Assembly: GCA_012317185.1 (NCBI GenBank)
Contig: CP048838.1
Coordinates: 248,001-312,000 of the forward strand
Reading direction: 5' to 3'
Source: [Clostridium] innocuum
GTDB lineage: Bacteria > Bacillota_I > Bacilli_A > Erysipelotrichales > Erysipelotrichaceae
DNA: 64,000 nt
Position numbers and translations under genes: made by a program. The notes beneath the pieces are model-generated. The model searched no databases, was not told where the DNA came from, and worked only from the letters and a program-made list of their open reading frames with translations. Every line of letters starts with the position of its first letter. Position 1 is the first letter of the stretch. Shown in pieces: positions 16,227 through 26,059 of the stretch.

Positions 16227-16765
16227 CAGCAAAAAGCTACAGTGATGCACTGTTTGCACTTGCACAGGAGGAGCAGAAGCTTGATACATTCAAGGCAGAT
16301 GTATGCATGATGGATGAACAGCTGAAGGCGTATCCCGATTTCATGCGGGTACTGACGCATCCCAAGATTCACAAGGAAGAAAAGAAACAGACGCTTGCGT
16401 CTGTATTCGGCAGTGAAGTCGATCATATGGTTTTGAATTTTGCGAAGCTATTGATCGATAAAAGCCGTTTTCAGAGTTTTCACGATATTACCAGAGAGTT
16501 TGTAAAGCAGTATAACAAGGTAAACAATATCGAAGTGGCACATGTCCGTACAGCAAAGAAGCTGGATGCTGCGGAAATTAAGCGTCTGAAATCTATGCTG
16601 GAGGAAAAGCTTTCGAAAACTGTGGAATTACACATACAGGAGGATCCGGATCTGCTTGCGGGACTGCGCATAAAGATCAATGATATGGTTCTGGATAATA
16701 CCGCCAGAAGCCGTATGGATAATCTGAAACAGCTGGCACAGAGTGAGCCTGTGCAGGAAAGTTAG
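16214..16765 (+). CDS. atpH: ATP synthase F1 subunit delta
   Basis: 183 residues. The N terminus (IAAKSYSDALFALAQEE) is the classic delta/OSCP opening. The C-terminal block LEEKLSKTVELHIQEDPDLLAGLRIKIND is the conserved family segment. Delta caps F1 and holds the b stalk. It overlaps atpF and is followed by atpA after about 12 bases. Confidence 0.95.
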   Translation: MAGIAAKSYSDALFALAQEEQKLDTFKADVCMMDEQLKAYPDFMRVLTHPKIHKEEKKQTLASVFGSEVDHMVLNFAKLLIDKSRFQSFHDITREFVKQYNKVNNIEVAHVRTAKKLDAAEIKRLKSMLEEKLSKTVELHIQEDPDLLAGLRIKINDMVLDNTARSRMDNLKQLAQSEPVQES

Positions 16766-16777
16766 AGGTGAGTGCGA

Positions 16778-18298
16778 GTGAGCTTAAAGCCAGAAGAGAT
16801 AAGTAAGCTGATCAAGGATCAGATTCGCAGATATGATGAGGATCTGGAAATCGATGAAACTGGTACGATTATCACCGTTGGTGACGGTATCGCGCTGATT
16901 TACGGTTTACAGAATGCGATGGCCGGTGAGCTGCTTCGTTTTCCCGGAGATATTTATGGAATGGTACTGAACCTGGAGGAAGAGCACGTTGGTGCTGTTT
17001 TGATGGGGGATGACTCCAACATCCGTGAAGGCGATGAAGTAAAACGTACCGGTCGTATCGTAGAGGTTCCCGTTGGTGACGGTATGCTGGGACGTGTTGT
17101 CAATGCACTTGGACAGGCAATTGACGGAGGAGAACCGATTAAAAGTGATAAGTTCCGTCCGGTAGAGCGTGTGGCACCCGGTGTTATGACAAGAAAAAGT
17201 GTACATCAGCCGATTCAGACCGGCTTGAAAATCATTGATTCCATGATTCCAATCGGTCGCGGTCAGCGTGAGCTGATCATCGGAGATCGCCAGACCGGAA
17301 AAACGGCGATTGCCATTGATACGATTATCAATCAGAAGAATAACAATGTAAAATGCATCTATGTTGCCATTGGTCAGAAGGCCAGTACGGTAGCACAAAT
17401 CGTAGAAAAGCTGCGTTCCCACGGTGCCATGGAGTATACGACCATTGTATCCTCCACCGCAAGTGAACCGGCTCCGTTGCAATATATTGCGCCGTATGCA
17501 GGTTGTGCAATCGGCGAGGAATGGATGGAAAACGGTGATGATGTGCTGATCGTTTATGACGATTTGAGTAAGCATGCGGTTGCCTATCGTACCATGTCCC
17601 TGCTGCTGAAGCGTCCGCCTGGGCGTGAGGCATATCCGGGAGATGTCTTCTATCTGCATTCCCGTCTGCTGGAGCGTGCGGCAAAGCTGAATGATGAGCT
17701 TGGCGCAGGAAGTCTGACAGCTCTGCCAATTATTGAAACACAGGCTGGAGATATTTCCGCCTATATTCCGACAAATGTTATTTCCATCACCGATGGACAG
17801 ATCTTCCTGCAGACGGAGCTGTTCAACAGTGGTGTACGTCCTGCCGTTGACAGCGGTCTGTCCGTTTCCCGTGTAGGTAGTGCGGCGCAGATCAAGGCAA
17901 TGAAGCAGGTGAGCGGTTCCCTGAAGCTGGAGCTTGCGCAGTTCCGTGAGATGCAGGCCTTTGCGAAATTCGGAAGTGATCTGGATGCGGCTACAACAGA
18001 AACACTTGCCCACGGTGAGCGTTTGACGAAGCTGCTGATTCAGAATCAGTATGATCCGCTTCCGGTAACCCATCAGGTGTTATCACTGTTTGCGGCAAAA
18101 AACAAATTTCTGAAGCCGGTTAAGGTGGAGGATGTTCAGCTGTATGAAAAAGAAATGCTGAAGTACATGGAGCGAAACCATGCGGACATCTTAACGGAAA
18201 TCGAAGAGAAGCAGGCGCTGGATGATGCATTGAGTGCGAAAATCAAGGCAGCATTACAGGCGTTTGAGACTGAATTCAAGAATATGATAGAAGGATAA
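16778..18298 (+). CDS. atpA: ATP synthase F1 subunit alpha
   Basis: 506 residues. The regulatory, non-catalytic nucleotide-binding subunit. Walker A is GDRQTGKTA, and the arginine finger lies in SVSRVGSAAQ. GTG 16778 gives the standard opening (SLKPEEISKLI) and lies 7 bases after GAGGTG; GTG 16772 is less likely. Length and motifs are normal. Confidence 0.97.
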   Translation: MSLKPEEISKLIKDQIRRYDEDLEIDETGTIITVGDGIALIYGLQNAMAGELLRFPGDIYGMVLNLEEEHVGAVLMGDDSNIREGDEVKRTGRIVEVPVGDGMLGRVVNALGQAIDGGEPIKSDKFRPVERVAPGVMTRKSVHQPIQTGLKIIDSMIPIGRGQRELIIGDRQTGKTAIAIDTIINQKNNNVKCIYVAIGQKASTVAQIVEKLRSHGAMEYTTIVSSTASEPAPLQYIAPYAGCAIGEEWMENGDDVLIVYDDLSKHAVAYRTMSLLLKRPPGREAYPGDVFYLHSRLLERAAKLNDELGAGSLTALPIIETQAGDISAYIPTNVISITDGQIFLQTELFNSGVRPAVDSGLSVSRVGSAAQIKAMKQVSGSLKLELAQFREMQAFAKFGSDLDAATTETLAHGERLTKLLIQNQYDPLPVTHQVLSLFAAKNKFLKPVKVEDVQLYEKEMLKYMERNHADILTEIEEKQALDDALSAKIKAALQAFETEFKNMIEG

Positions 18299-18301
18299 TG
18301 T

Positions 18302-19141
18302 ATGGCAGCAGGTAAACTGGAGATCAAGGCGCGCATCCGCTCTGTAGAATCTACCAAAAAGATTACGAAGGCGATGCAGCTGGTAGCCACCAGTAAGCTG
18401 AAGAAACAGAAACAGTACATGGAAGAAAACAGGGAATATGCACACTATCTGAAAGAAACCGTGCAGGAAATTCTGTCTTCCATCGAGCATTCCAGACATC
18501 CGTATCTGCAGAAGCAGGAAGGAAAACCGTATACCATCGTCTTTACAAGTGACATGGGGCTGTGTGGCGGCTATAATGCCAACATCTTCCGTATGCTGCA
18601 GCATGAAATCGGCAATGAGGGTGACTTTGTCATCATCGGAGCTCGTGGAGCCAACTGGATTCACAATAAGGATTTTCATGTTGTGCAGAGTGAAACGGAT
18701 CTGGAAGAGGACTGTTACAGTGAGCTGGTCGGTGTAGCTGATCATGCATTGGAACTGTACCGCAAACAGGAAATATCGGAAATACGTATTTTATATACAC
18801 ACTTTGTTAATTCTGTAACCTTTGAACCGAAGCTGATTACGCTGCTTCCGGTGGAAAAGGAGGAACGAGAGAAAGCAACGACTGCAGAAACCATCTTTGA
18901 ACCTGCGGGTGACCGTATTCTGGATACCCTGGTACCGATGTACGTGCGTTCCCTGCTGTACAGCTATTTCCTGGAAACGAAAACGAGTGAACAGGCAAGC
19001 AGACGTATGGCAATGGAAAGTGCAACGGATAATGCAGAGGAGTTGAAGGAAACTCTCGAATTACAATTCAACCAGGCGCGACAGGCCGCAATTACCCAGG
19101 AAATAACGGAAATTGTCGGTGGTGTCAACGCTATGGAATGA
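18302..19141 (+). CDS. atpG: ATP synthase F1 subunit gamma
   Basis: 279 residues. This is the central shaft that turns inside the alpha-beta ring. The N-terminal helix has RIRSVESTKKITKAMQLVA and the C-terminal helix has RQAAITQEITEIVGG, both conserved. The central SDMGLCGGYN motif is also present. It starts 3 bases after the atpA stop. Confidence 0.97.
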   Translation: MAAGKLEIKARIRSVESTKKITKAMQLVATSKLKKQKQYMEENREYAHYLKETVQEILSSIEHSRHPYLQKQEGKPYTIVFTSDMGLCGGYNANIFRMLQHEIGNEGDFVIIGARGANWIHNKDFHVVQSETDLEEDCYSELVGVADHALELYRKQEISEIRILYTHFVNSVTFEPKLITLLPVEKEEREKATTAETIFEPAGDRILDTLVPMYVRSLLYSYFLETKTSEQASRRMAMESATDNAEELKETLELQFNQARQAAITQEITEIVGGVNAME

Positions 19142-19152
19142 AAGGAGCAGCC

Positions 19153-20553
19153 ATGAGTAAGAATACAGGAAAAATCGTACAGGTCATTGGCCCGGTAGTC
19201 GATGTTGCATTTGAGAACGGAGATTTGCCGCAGCTATTGACCGCTATTGAAATTCCTCTGAAAGACAGTGAATCTCTGATTGTCGAAGTTGCTCAGCATA
19301 TCGGTGATGAACGTGTCCGCTGTATCGCTATGGGCGGTACAGATGGTCTGGTTCGTGGAATGGAAGCCATTGATACAGGATCCGCAATCCGTGTACCGGT
19401 GGGAAAAGAAATTCTGGGAAGAATGTTCAATGTCCTCGGACGTGAAATTGATGGTCTGGGACCTGTAGGAACGGATAACACACTGCCGATCCACAGACAG
19501 GCACCGGGCTTTGAGGAGCAGCAGACATCCGCAGAAATGCTGGAAACAGGAATTAAGGTCATTGACCTGTTATGTCCATATTCCAAGGGTGGTAAGATTG
19601 GTTTGTTTGGTGGTGCGGGAGTAGGTAAAACCGTACTGATTCAGGAGCTGATTCATAATATCGCCAAGGAACATGGTGGAATGTCCGTCGTTACCGGTGT
19701 AGGGGAGAGAACCCGTGAAGGAAACGACATGTATCATGAAATGAAGGACAGCGGTGTCCTTGATAAGACCGTACTGGTTTACGGACAGATGAATGAATCA
19801 CCGGGTGCCAGAATGCGTGTCGGTCTGACCGGGCTGACGATGGCGGAATATTTCCGTGATCACGACCATCAGGATGTATTGCTGTTTATTGATAATATTT
19901 TCCGTTTTACCCAGGCGGGAAGTGAAGTAAGTGCCCTGCTGGGACGTATGCCAAGTGCAGTAGGCTATCAGCCGACACTTGCGACAGAAATGGGACAGCT
20001 GCAGGAGCGCATTACATCCACGAAGGATGGTTCCATTACCTCTGTTCAGGCAATTTATGTACCTGCGGATGACTTGACAGACCCGGCTCCGGCTACCGCA
20101 TTTACCCATCTGGATGCGAAAACAGTTCTGGACCGTGATATTGCGGCACTGGGAATTTATCCGGCTGTTGATCCGCTGGAATCCAGCTCCCGTATATTGG
20201 ATCCGCTTGTTGTTGGTGAAGAGCATTATGAAGTTGCCCGCGGAGTACAAACTATTTTACAGCGCTATAAGGAGCTGCAGGACATCATTGCCATTCTGGG
20301 TATGGACGAGCTGAGTGAGGAAGACAAGATTATTGTCAACCGTGCCCGCCGTGTCCGTAACTTCCTGTCACAGCCATTCCATGTTGCGGAGGTGTTCTCC
20401 GGAATCAAGGGCTGCTATGTATCCCGTGAGGATACGGTACGCAGCTTCAAGGAACTGCTGGATGGTAAATACGATGATCTTCCGGAACAGGCCTTCATGT
20501 TCGCATCAACGATTGAAGAGGTTGTCGAGAAAGCCAAGGCGCTGGAAAACTGA
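19153..20553 (+). CDS. atpD: ATP synthase F1 subunit beta
   Basis: 466 residues from ATG 19153, which follows AAAGGAG at 19141-19147; an ATG at 19138 overlaps the atpG stop but lies before the ribosome site. This is the catalytic subunit. Walker A is GGAGVGKT, the catalytic glutamate region reads GVGERTREGND, and Walker B is VLLFIDN. The signature PAVDPLESSSR is intact. Confidence 0.98.
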   Translation: MSKNTGKIVQVIGPVVDVAFENGDLPQLLTAIEIPLKDSESLIVEVAQHIGDERVRCIAMGGTDGLVRGMEAIDTGSAIRVPVGKEILGRMFNVLGREIDGLGPVGTDNTLPIHRQAPGFEEQQTSAEMLETGIKVIDLLCPYSKGGKIGLFGGAGVGKTVLIQELIHNIAKEHGGMSVVTGVGERTREGNDMYHEMKDSGVLDKTVLVYGQMNESPGARMRVGLTGLTMAEYFRDHDHQDVLLFIDNIFRFTQAGSEVSALLGRMPSAVGYQPTLATEMGQLQERITSTKDGSITSVQAIYVPADDLTDPAPATAFTHLDAKTVLDRDIAALGIYPAVDPLESSSRILDPLVVGEEHYEVARGVQTILQRYKELQDIIAILGMDELSEEDKIIVNRARRVRNFLSQPFHVAEVFSGIKGCYVSREDTVRSFKELLDGKYDDLPEQAFMFASTIEEVVEKAKALEN

Positions 20554-20555
20554 GT

Positions 20556-20948
20556 ATGATCAAAATCAAGATCATTACGCCGCTGGGTCTTTATAAGGAA
20601 GGCGAAGTCGGCGGCGTGCATGTACGGACGGTGGAAGGAGAAACGACAATTCTTCCCAACCACATGCCAATCGTTGCAATGCTGACAACATGCAAATGTT
20701 CTCTTATGGAAGGCAGTGAATATAAGGATTATGCAATTGCTGGCGGACTGCTTCAGTTTGCGGACAATGAGATGCGTATCCTTGCAGATGCGATTGAAGG
20801 CCGTGAGGAAATTGATATCGAGCGTGCCAGACGTGCAAAACAACGTGCTGAAGAGCGTTTGAAGAAAATGGATAACCGCACCAGCATGAAACGTGCTGAG
20901 GTCGCATTGGCAAAAGCAATTAACCGTATCAAGGTTTACGGTGGTTAA
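20556..20948 (+). CDS. atpC: ATP synthase F1 subunit epsilon
   Basis: 130 residues: an N-terminal beta sandwich (IKIKIITPLGLYKEGEV... NHMPIVAML) and a C-terminal two-helix part rich in R, A and E that can inhibit hydrolysis. It starts 2 bases after the atpD stop and is the last gene of the operon before the terminator. Confidence 0.95.
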   Translation: MIKIKIITPLGLYKEGEVGGVHVRTVEGETTILPNHMPIVAMLTTCKCSLMEGSEYKDYAIAGGLLQFADNEMRILADAIEGREEIDIERARRAKQRAEERLKKMDNRTSMKRAEVALAKAINRIKVYGG

Positions 20949-20955
20949 AATTATA

Positions 20956-20987
20956 GGGATATCAGAATCATCTGGTATCTCTTTTTT
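20956..20987 (+). terminator. Terminator of the ATP synthase operon
   Basis: GGGATATCAGA pairs with TCTGGTATCTC (with G-U pairs) and is followed by six T. It closes the operon started at upp. Confidence 0.85.
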
Positions 20988-20989
20988 GT

Positions 20990-21713
20990 GAAGTGAAGCA
21001 ATTGAATATATATTATAAAAATTCATGATTTGTTTACTTTTCAGCGTACCTGCAAAATTATAGTTTATGCCATGGCTATAGGCAATGTATAAGACTCTAT
21101 GGTAAAGAATGCAGTGAGTTCTTTGACGGGCAGATTTATGATGCGTTCAGGTTTGTGGATATCATGCAAAGCGCTGATAAAAGCATTGATTGTTCATTAT
21201 GTTGATGTATGTTTGCTGAATCCTCCCGCAAAAAAAGAAAGGAATGTAGAAGTCTGTATTTATATCCGGGAAAAGCAGTCTTACTGAAAAGGATATCACT
21301 CTGTTCAATAAGCAATATCCTAAGCTTAAAACGGGTATCTATATTCCAGCCTATTGATTTTAACTGTTCCCTGACATTCTTCGTAGTGTAGAAACGATTT
21401 TTTCTAGCTTGCGGATGTAGACGAAAAAGGGAATCCAAATATTTATGAAATACAACAGATATTTGAATTTCCCTATGTATATGTATTCGTTATGGATGAA
21501 GTACTGTATAACTATAAAAGCTTACTTCCTTCTTCTCAACCTGTCAAAGCCAATTTGTATGAGGACAATCAGAAAAGCGATGAGCATATTTTCCAATGCA
21601 GCTGACCGGTTGAAAACCATCATGATCAACACAATAACCGTATATTCGATTAAGTAGATTTTTCCATTCATATTCGTTCTCCTCAAAATGCTGCCTGCAT
21701 CGCGCTTCCACTG
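20990..21713. other. 720-base gap, possibly a decayed gene
   Basis: No intact gene with a ribosome site is seen. Short open stretches on the plus strand in different frames read like protein, for example FNKQYPKLKTGIYIP near 21310-21355 and DEKGNPNIYEIQQIFEF near 21420-21475, separated by stops and frame changes. This may be a frameshifted remnant, but no family can be named. Confidence 0.3.
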
Positions 21714-24527
21714 TTATGCAACAGCTGCATCATATGTATTCGGATACAGGGTGATCATCATATAACAGATTTCATCATCACTGATCTCAATTTCAAAGGC
21801 CTCCTCAATGGACTTGATATGGCTTCTTATTTTCTGAAAAATCTCTTTATTACTGTCCAAATAGGGCGTCTTATGGTCAAATATGATTGTCTTATTTGCT
21901 ATGATACGCTCAATCATAAAACCGATATGGATAATTAATGAGAATCCGGTAGAGGCTCTGTTTTTTTCTTCATACTCCAGATCATCAAAAAGATTTTCTA
22001 AAAACTCCGCGGCAACCTTCTGAACAGCCAGTGGATTTACATACATAACATGCTGGGCCAGAAATCCTGCAGCTTCCTCTGCACTCTGGTCTGTTTTTTT
22101 ATGCTTTGTCTTTTGTTCGCTTACTCCTGTTTTGTTCAGAAATTTAATGAAATTCTCCTTTTTATCATCGGTAACCAGTTCGGATATATGAAAGAAAGGG
22201 GCATCCACATCAATATGTACATTTCCAATGACTGCAACCAGATTGTAGCTGTCCACGATTTCCTGATAGGTCTCATTTTTCTTTTGAAGCTCCTCATTGC
22301 TTAACGCAAATACATGGATGTAGCCAAGCGAATTTTCCTTTAATATTTCAACAATCATATTTTTAAATGCGATACTTGTCCCCTGACCGGATGAACATGC
22401 GGATATGATTGCAGGCTCTTTCTCTGAGCTTGCAAAAGCAGGCTCAAAGCGGTTTTTAATCAGATATTCATTATAGGTGAGGTCAATATGCTCATTGCGA
22501 TTCAGCATGATGTGCGCAAAGTCCAAAGCAATCGCTGTGGATACGTTTGGAATCGTATGTGTGGGGATACCGGTATCTCTGGTCAGCTTATGTCCAAAAT
22601 CCAGAAGAGAGCCCATGTCCGCCAGAATCATCACACCCTTTTTGAGATGCAGACTCTCGATTTCCTCCATAAACAGCTGGTAGCTCTGATTGACATCCTG
22701 TGTCAGCGGCATATCAAATGCCCTTACAAAATCCGTATGCAGCAGGCGGTTGCATACCTCTGCTATGCTGGATGCCGTATTGCCATGAGCAAGAATATAT
22801 AAGGCAGCCTTTGATGAATTATCCGGAACAATATCACTTGTAATATTCTTGATCAGCAGCTGAAAGAACTTTTTCTCATCCGTTGGCAGACGCAGAGAAA
22901 ACTTGCTTTCGATCCTGTCGATCATATCATCAACAATCGCATCACCTGTTTTCACAGGCACGGAGCTGCTCTCCGTCAGCTTTATTTTCCGCAATCTGTC
23001 AATAAGAAATTTTAAATGAAAGGCCAGAACGAGGATGCTCTGCTCCGTTATTTTTACAGACAGGCGGTTTTGTATTTCCTTCATGACCTCCAGTGAGAAA
23101 TCGACAATGCGCGGCTCGATAATCTTATAAAGCTCATCCTTGTTTACTGTTTTAAAATACATGCTGTTGAGAATTTCGTCATAATAGGAAGACACTGCGG
23201 AGGATATGCGAATTGCGACCTCATCGCTCGTCAGTCCCTGTCTGGAATAATTGCGAATCTCATCAATCAGACTGCAGTATGCTTCTTCATTCAGTACGTT
23301 TTCCTTTACATGTGTAATCTCATTGGAAGGTGTGATTACCAGGTCATAGTTGTAATTCTCATAATTGTCGGTGAAGGTATATCCGATTTTCCTATACTTT
23401 TTATAAGCCTCTCGGATATTGTCTGACAGAAATACATAGGGAACCTTGATTTCACCGAATTCCTTGGTTTTACTTTCAAGGAAAGAGCGGGCACAAAGTA
23501 TTTTTATTTCAGAGGCAAGCTGTCCGATATTTTCTGTAAAATCATACAGGGTGATGGCTTTCACAATATCCGCATCAATGATATAGGTACGCTGTGTAAG
23601 GATCGCCTCCTTGGAAAAGAGATGCTCCATGATTTTCAGCTTTTCCTGTAGCGGGCGCTCGCGCAGCGGCGGCAGATTGATCGTAAGAGGGATTCTGCGC
23701 TTAAAGGTTTTCAACAGGACATCCTTCGGATTTTCTGTTGTAGCTCCAATGATGAGGATATCCGCTTTCCGTATCGTATTTGCTTCCCCCATCTTGCGGT
23801 ACTGTCCGGTATCCATAAGATAGAATAACAGCTCCTGTCCCTCCGGAGGAAGTCTGTGAATTTCATCGAGAAACAATATTCCGTGATTAGCTTTTTCAAC
23901 AAGACCCTCCGTTTCCTGATCCGCGCCGGTAAAAGCGCCCCGGATATGTCCGAACAGCTGTGACAGTAAAAGCTGTGGATTGTGATAGTAGTCCGCACAG
24001 TTGAATTCCACGAAGGGATATTCCTTTTCACTCATACCTTTTATTTTTCTGCCATAGTCATACATTGTATGCGCGAATAATGTCTTTCCAGTGCCGCTTT
24101 CTCCGGTAATCAGTGTGTGCAGCCCCTTTGGCGGGTATAAAATTGCGGACTGCGCCTGCTTAATCTGTAAAGACTGGCTGCCGTCATGGCCAATCATGAT
24201 GGAAAAGGAATCTGCCTCCTGTTCTTTTTTGAAAAACAGATTTCTGATTTCCTCCGGGGTATAAACACTCTTTTCCAGGTGAACATGCAGTTCCTTCTTT
24301 ACGATATCCACAGGAACAAATAAAACAGGTCGGGTTTCAATTTTAATAAACAAGCCGTTCTTGACAGCCGTATTCAGCATGGTACTGACCGTCGAACGGT
24401 ATGTGTTAAAGTGATCAGCGATATCCTTTGCTGTGATTCCGAAATTCTCTTTCTTCTGAATTCTGTTTTCCAGATATTCCCTTGTAATGACAGAATAGAT
24501 ATAATCGAATACTTCCTGCTCAGACAT
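21714..24527 (-). CDS. LevR-type sigma-54 activator with PRD and EIIA domains
   Basis: 937 residues. The domains run as follows: an N-terminal winged HTH (about 30-60, IADHFNTYRSTVSTML), an AAA+ activator module (Walker A GESGTGKT 142-149, GAFTGA sigma-54 contact loop 197-202, Walker B ILFLDE 217-222), a first PRD (about 420-520), an EIIA-Man-like domain (about 560-700, with AHGNTAS) and a C-terminal PRD (about 830-930). Such proteins open sigma-54 promoters and are tuned by PTS phosphorylation of PRD and EIIA histidines. It is read away from the PTS operon, downstream of a PTS EIIA gene. Two sigma-54 promoters and rpoN lie in the same locus, which fits this role closely. Confidence 0.95.
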   Translation of the reverse strand: MSEQEVFDYIYSVITREYLENRIQKKENFGITAKDIADHFNTYRSTVSTMLNTAVKNGLFIKIETRPVLFVPVDIVKKELHVHLEKSVYTPEEIRNLFFKKEQEADSFSIMIGHDGSQSLQIKQAQSAILYPPKGLHTLITGESGTGKTLFAHTMYDYGRKIKGMSEKEYPFVEFNCADYYHNPQLLLSQLFGHIRGAFTGADQETEGLVEKANHGILFLDEIHRLPPEGQELLFYLMDTGQYRKMGEANTIRKADILIIGATTENPKDVLLKTFKRRIPLTINLPPLRERPLQEKLKIMEHLFSKEAILTQRTYIIDADIVKAITLYDFTENIGQLASEIKILCARSFLESKTKEFGEIKVPYVFLSDNIREAYKKYRKIGYTFTDNYENYNYDLVITPSNEITHVKENVLNEEAYCSLIDEIRNYSRQGLTSDEVAIRISSAVSSYYDEILNSMYFKTVNKDELYKIIEPRIVDFSLEVMKEIQNRLSVKITEQSILVLAFHLKFLIDRLRKIKLTESSSVPVKTGDAIVDDMIDRIESKFSLRLPTDEKKFFQLLIKNITSDIVPDNSSKAALYILAHGNTASSIAEVCNRLLHTDFVRAFDMPLTQDVNQSYQLFMEEIESLHLKKGVMILADMGSLLDFGHKLTRDTGIPTHTIPNVSTAIALDFAHIMLNRNEHIDLTYNEYLIKNRFEPAFASSEKEPAIISACSSGQGTSIAFKNMIVEILKENSLGYIHVFALSNEELQKKNETYQEIVDSYNLVAVIGNVHIDVDAPFFHISELVTDDKKENFIKFLNKTGVSEQKTKHKKTDQSAEEAAGFLAQHVMYVNPLAVQKVAAEFLENLFDDLEYEEKNRASTGFSLIIHIGFMIERIIANKTIIFDHKTPYLDSNKEIFQKIRSHIKSIEEAFEIEISDDEICYMMITLYPNTYDAAVA

Positions 24528-24716
24528 ATCTACACCTCTTTTCTTTTATGAATGCATCGTTTGTTTTACCATGATGCAGCAGTACGTTTATTAATGAATG
24601 TGCAGTTTGCCATTGTGCAAAAGAGCACTGCAAATGCCTTTCTCTATTGTATTGCATGATATCTGTGCTTTGTTTCTGCGTATGAAATGTTGCAGAAACG
24701 TACAGACAGCACCCGT

Positions 24717-25193
24717 TTAGGATAAAAGCTCAATCAATGAGTTCATAATCTCCTTTGGCGTGGTGGAAGCTTTAATCCGCTCCATGGATTCCTTCTCTGA
24801 AAACATTCCGACAAGCTTTTGCAGAATTGTCAGCTGATGCTCAGCACCATTCACAGCGAGCGTAAAGATGATATTTACCGGTACGGTTTCATTATCTGAT
24901 CCCATTAGTGTGAAATCCACAGGGGTTTTCAGCTTTGTAATGATGATTGCCGATTTCTTAACCGTATCCCTTTCCATGGGATGAGGGATTGCAACCTTAA
25001 GTACCTCCGTGGGTAATGCTGTCGGGTACAGCTTTTCTCTTTTGATAACTGCATCCGCAAACCCTTCCTTAACATATCCCTTCCGGTATGCATCCTCACC
25101 GATTTTTTTGATAGCATCCTCAAAATCCTCTGCTTCCAGTGTTAATTCTATCAGTTCTTCAAATAATAAATCCCTTATATTGTATTTTTCCAT
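24717..25193 (-). CDS. PTS EIIA component, galactitol/fructose type
   Basis: 158 residues. It accepts phosphate from HPr and passes it to the EIIB at 25744. The active-site histidine is His71 in VAIPHPMERD, in the mannitol/fructose EIIA fold. The gene runs opposite to EIIB and EIIC, an unusual split, and is driven by its own -24/-12 promoter. It probably shares a transcript with the LevR-type gene, 189 bases further on; that gap shows no certain terminator. Confidence 0.9.
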   Translation of the reverse strand: MEKYNIRDLLFEELIELTLEAEDFEDAIKKIGEDAYRKGYVKEGFADAVIKREKLYPTALPTEVLKVAIPHPMERDTVKKSAIIITKLKTPVDFTLMGSDNETVPVNIIFTLAVNGAEHQLTILQKLVGMFSEKESMERIKASTTPKEIMNSLIELLS

Positions 25194-25219
25194 AATTGAA
25201 TACCTCCCGCTTTTTATTA

Positions 25220-25237
25220 AAGCAAAAATCTTGCCAA
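25220..25237 (-). promoter_or_regulatory. Sigma-54 promoter for the EIIA-levR side
   Basis: On the minus strand TTGGCAAGATTTTTGC has GG and GC separated by exactly 10 bases, the -24/-12 pattern. It lies about 27 bases before the EIIA start, just ahead of a GGGAGG ribosome site. It differs from the opposing promoter at 25677 by a single base over the core. Confidence 0.85.
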
Positions 25238-25676
25238 ACTATGGAATTATAAGCTGATTCTGAAATATATCTGAAAATTTATGAGAAAATGCTTCCCTTA
25301 AGCTCCTGTTTATCGTGCTGAAATTTATCACTATGCTTATGCAGATAACATGCAGAGGTTGTTTGTGATACCATAGGGGCATGGAAAAGCTATAATTTAC
25401 AGAGCATATTCGTTCGTGATTGAAATCTCATTTAAAATTATAGCATAGAAAATATAAAAGAAATAATAAATAAATGCAGTTATCTGTAAGCATGCATGAA
25501 AGGGATATACGTTATAAAAAGAGCGTTGGGGAATTTGGGTTACATATATAAGGAAGCATATTGGAAAAACAGCCATTCTGTAAGACATAAGAAGAGGCAA
25601 AAAAGCATTTTTGCATATAGCTTCCCTATGCTTTCTCCGGTGTAAAAACAGAAGAAAAAGTGTCTGTTCACTGGAA
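25238..25676. other. 440-base regulatory gap between divergent sigma-54 promoters
   Basis: No gene is seen. It has a GCAAAA/TTTTGC hairpin at about 25596-25613 and AT-rich stretches. Activator-binding sites for the LevR-type protein are expected here because sigma-54 activators bind upstream of -24, but I cannot point to them with confidence. Confidence 0.5.
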
Positions 25677-25694
25677 TTGGCAAAATTTTTGCTT
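25677..25694 (+). promoter_or_regulatory. Sigma-54 promoter for the PTS-DhaKL-aldolase operon
   Basis: TTGGCAAAATTTTTGCTT has GG (25679-25680) and GC (25691-25692) exactly 10 bases apart. It places the start of transcription near 25703, about 40 bases before the EIIB start. Confidence 0.9.
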
Positions 25695-25743
25695 TATTAA
25701 ATAGGCGTAAACGACCTGAAAGATGGTTAGAAAGGAGAATGAG

Positions 25744-26034
25744 ATGAAAACAATTATCGTTGCTTGCGGAGGTGGTATCGCAACCTCGGCTACATGCGCT
25801 ACAAAAATCAATATGGCGCTGGAAGAACGCGGATTGAGTAATCTGGCGAAGGCCGAGGCTGTCGATATCAAGTCACTTGATAATTTCATCAAGACTGCAG
25901 ATGTCTATGTATCCATTACCCCGATGCGCGGTGTGGTACAAAGCTATGACATTCCGGTAATCAGCGGGATTCCGCTGCTGACAGGAATGGGCAAGGATGC
26001 CTGCATTGACGAGATTGTCAAAGCATTAAAGTAA
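25744..26034 (+). CDS. PTS EIIB component, galactitol type
   Basis: 96 residues. The phosphorylated cysteine is Cys8 in the P-loop VACGGGIATS, typical of galactitol-type EIIB. ATG 25744 follows AAAGGAG; an upstream ATG at 25723 would place that ribosome site inside the gene. It heads the sigma-54 operon and is followed 25 bases later by EIIC. Confidence 0.93.
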   Translation: MKTIIVACGGGIATSATCATKINMALEERGLSNLAKAEAVDIKSLDNFIKTADVYVSITPMRGVVQSYDIPVISGIPLLTGMGKDACIDEIVKALK

Positions 26035-26059
26035 AAGAAAAGAAGAGGAGAAAAAAATT

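Noticed and set aside
21136..21438. 100-codon frame on the minus strand in the 21 kb gap
   Set aside because: No ribosome site or recognisable motif; it is opposite to the protein-like fragments.
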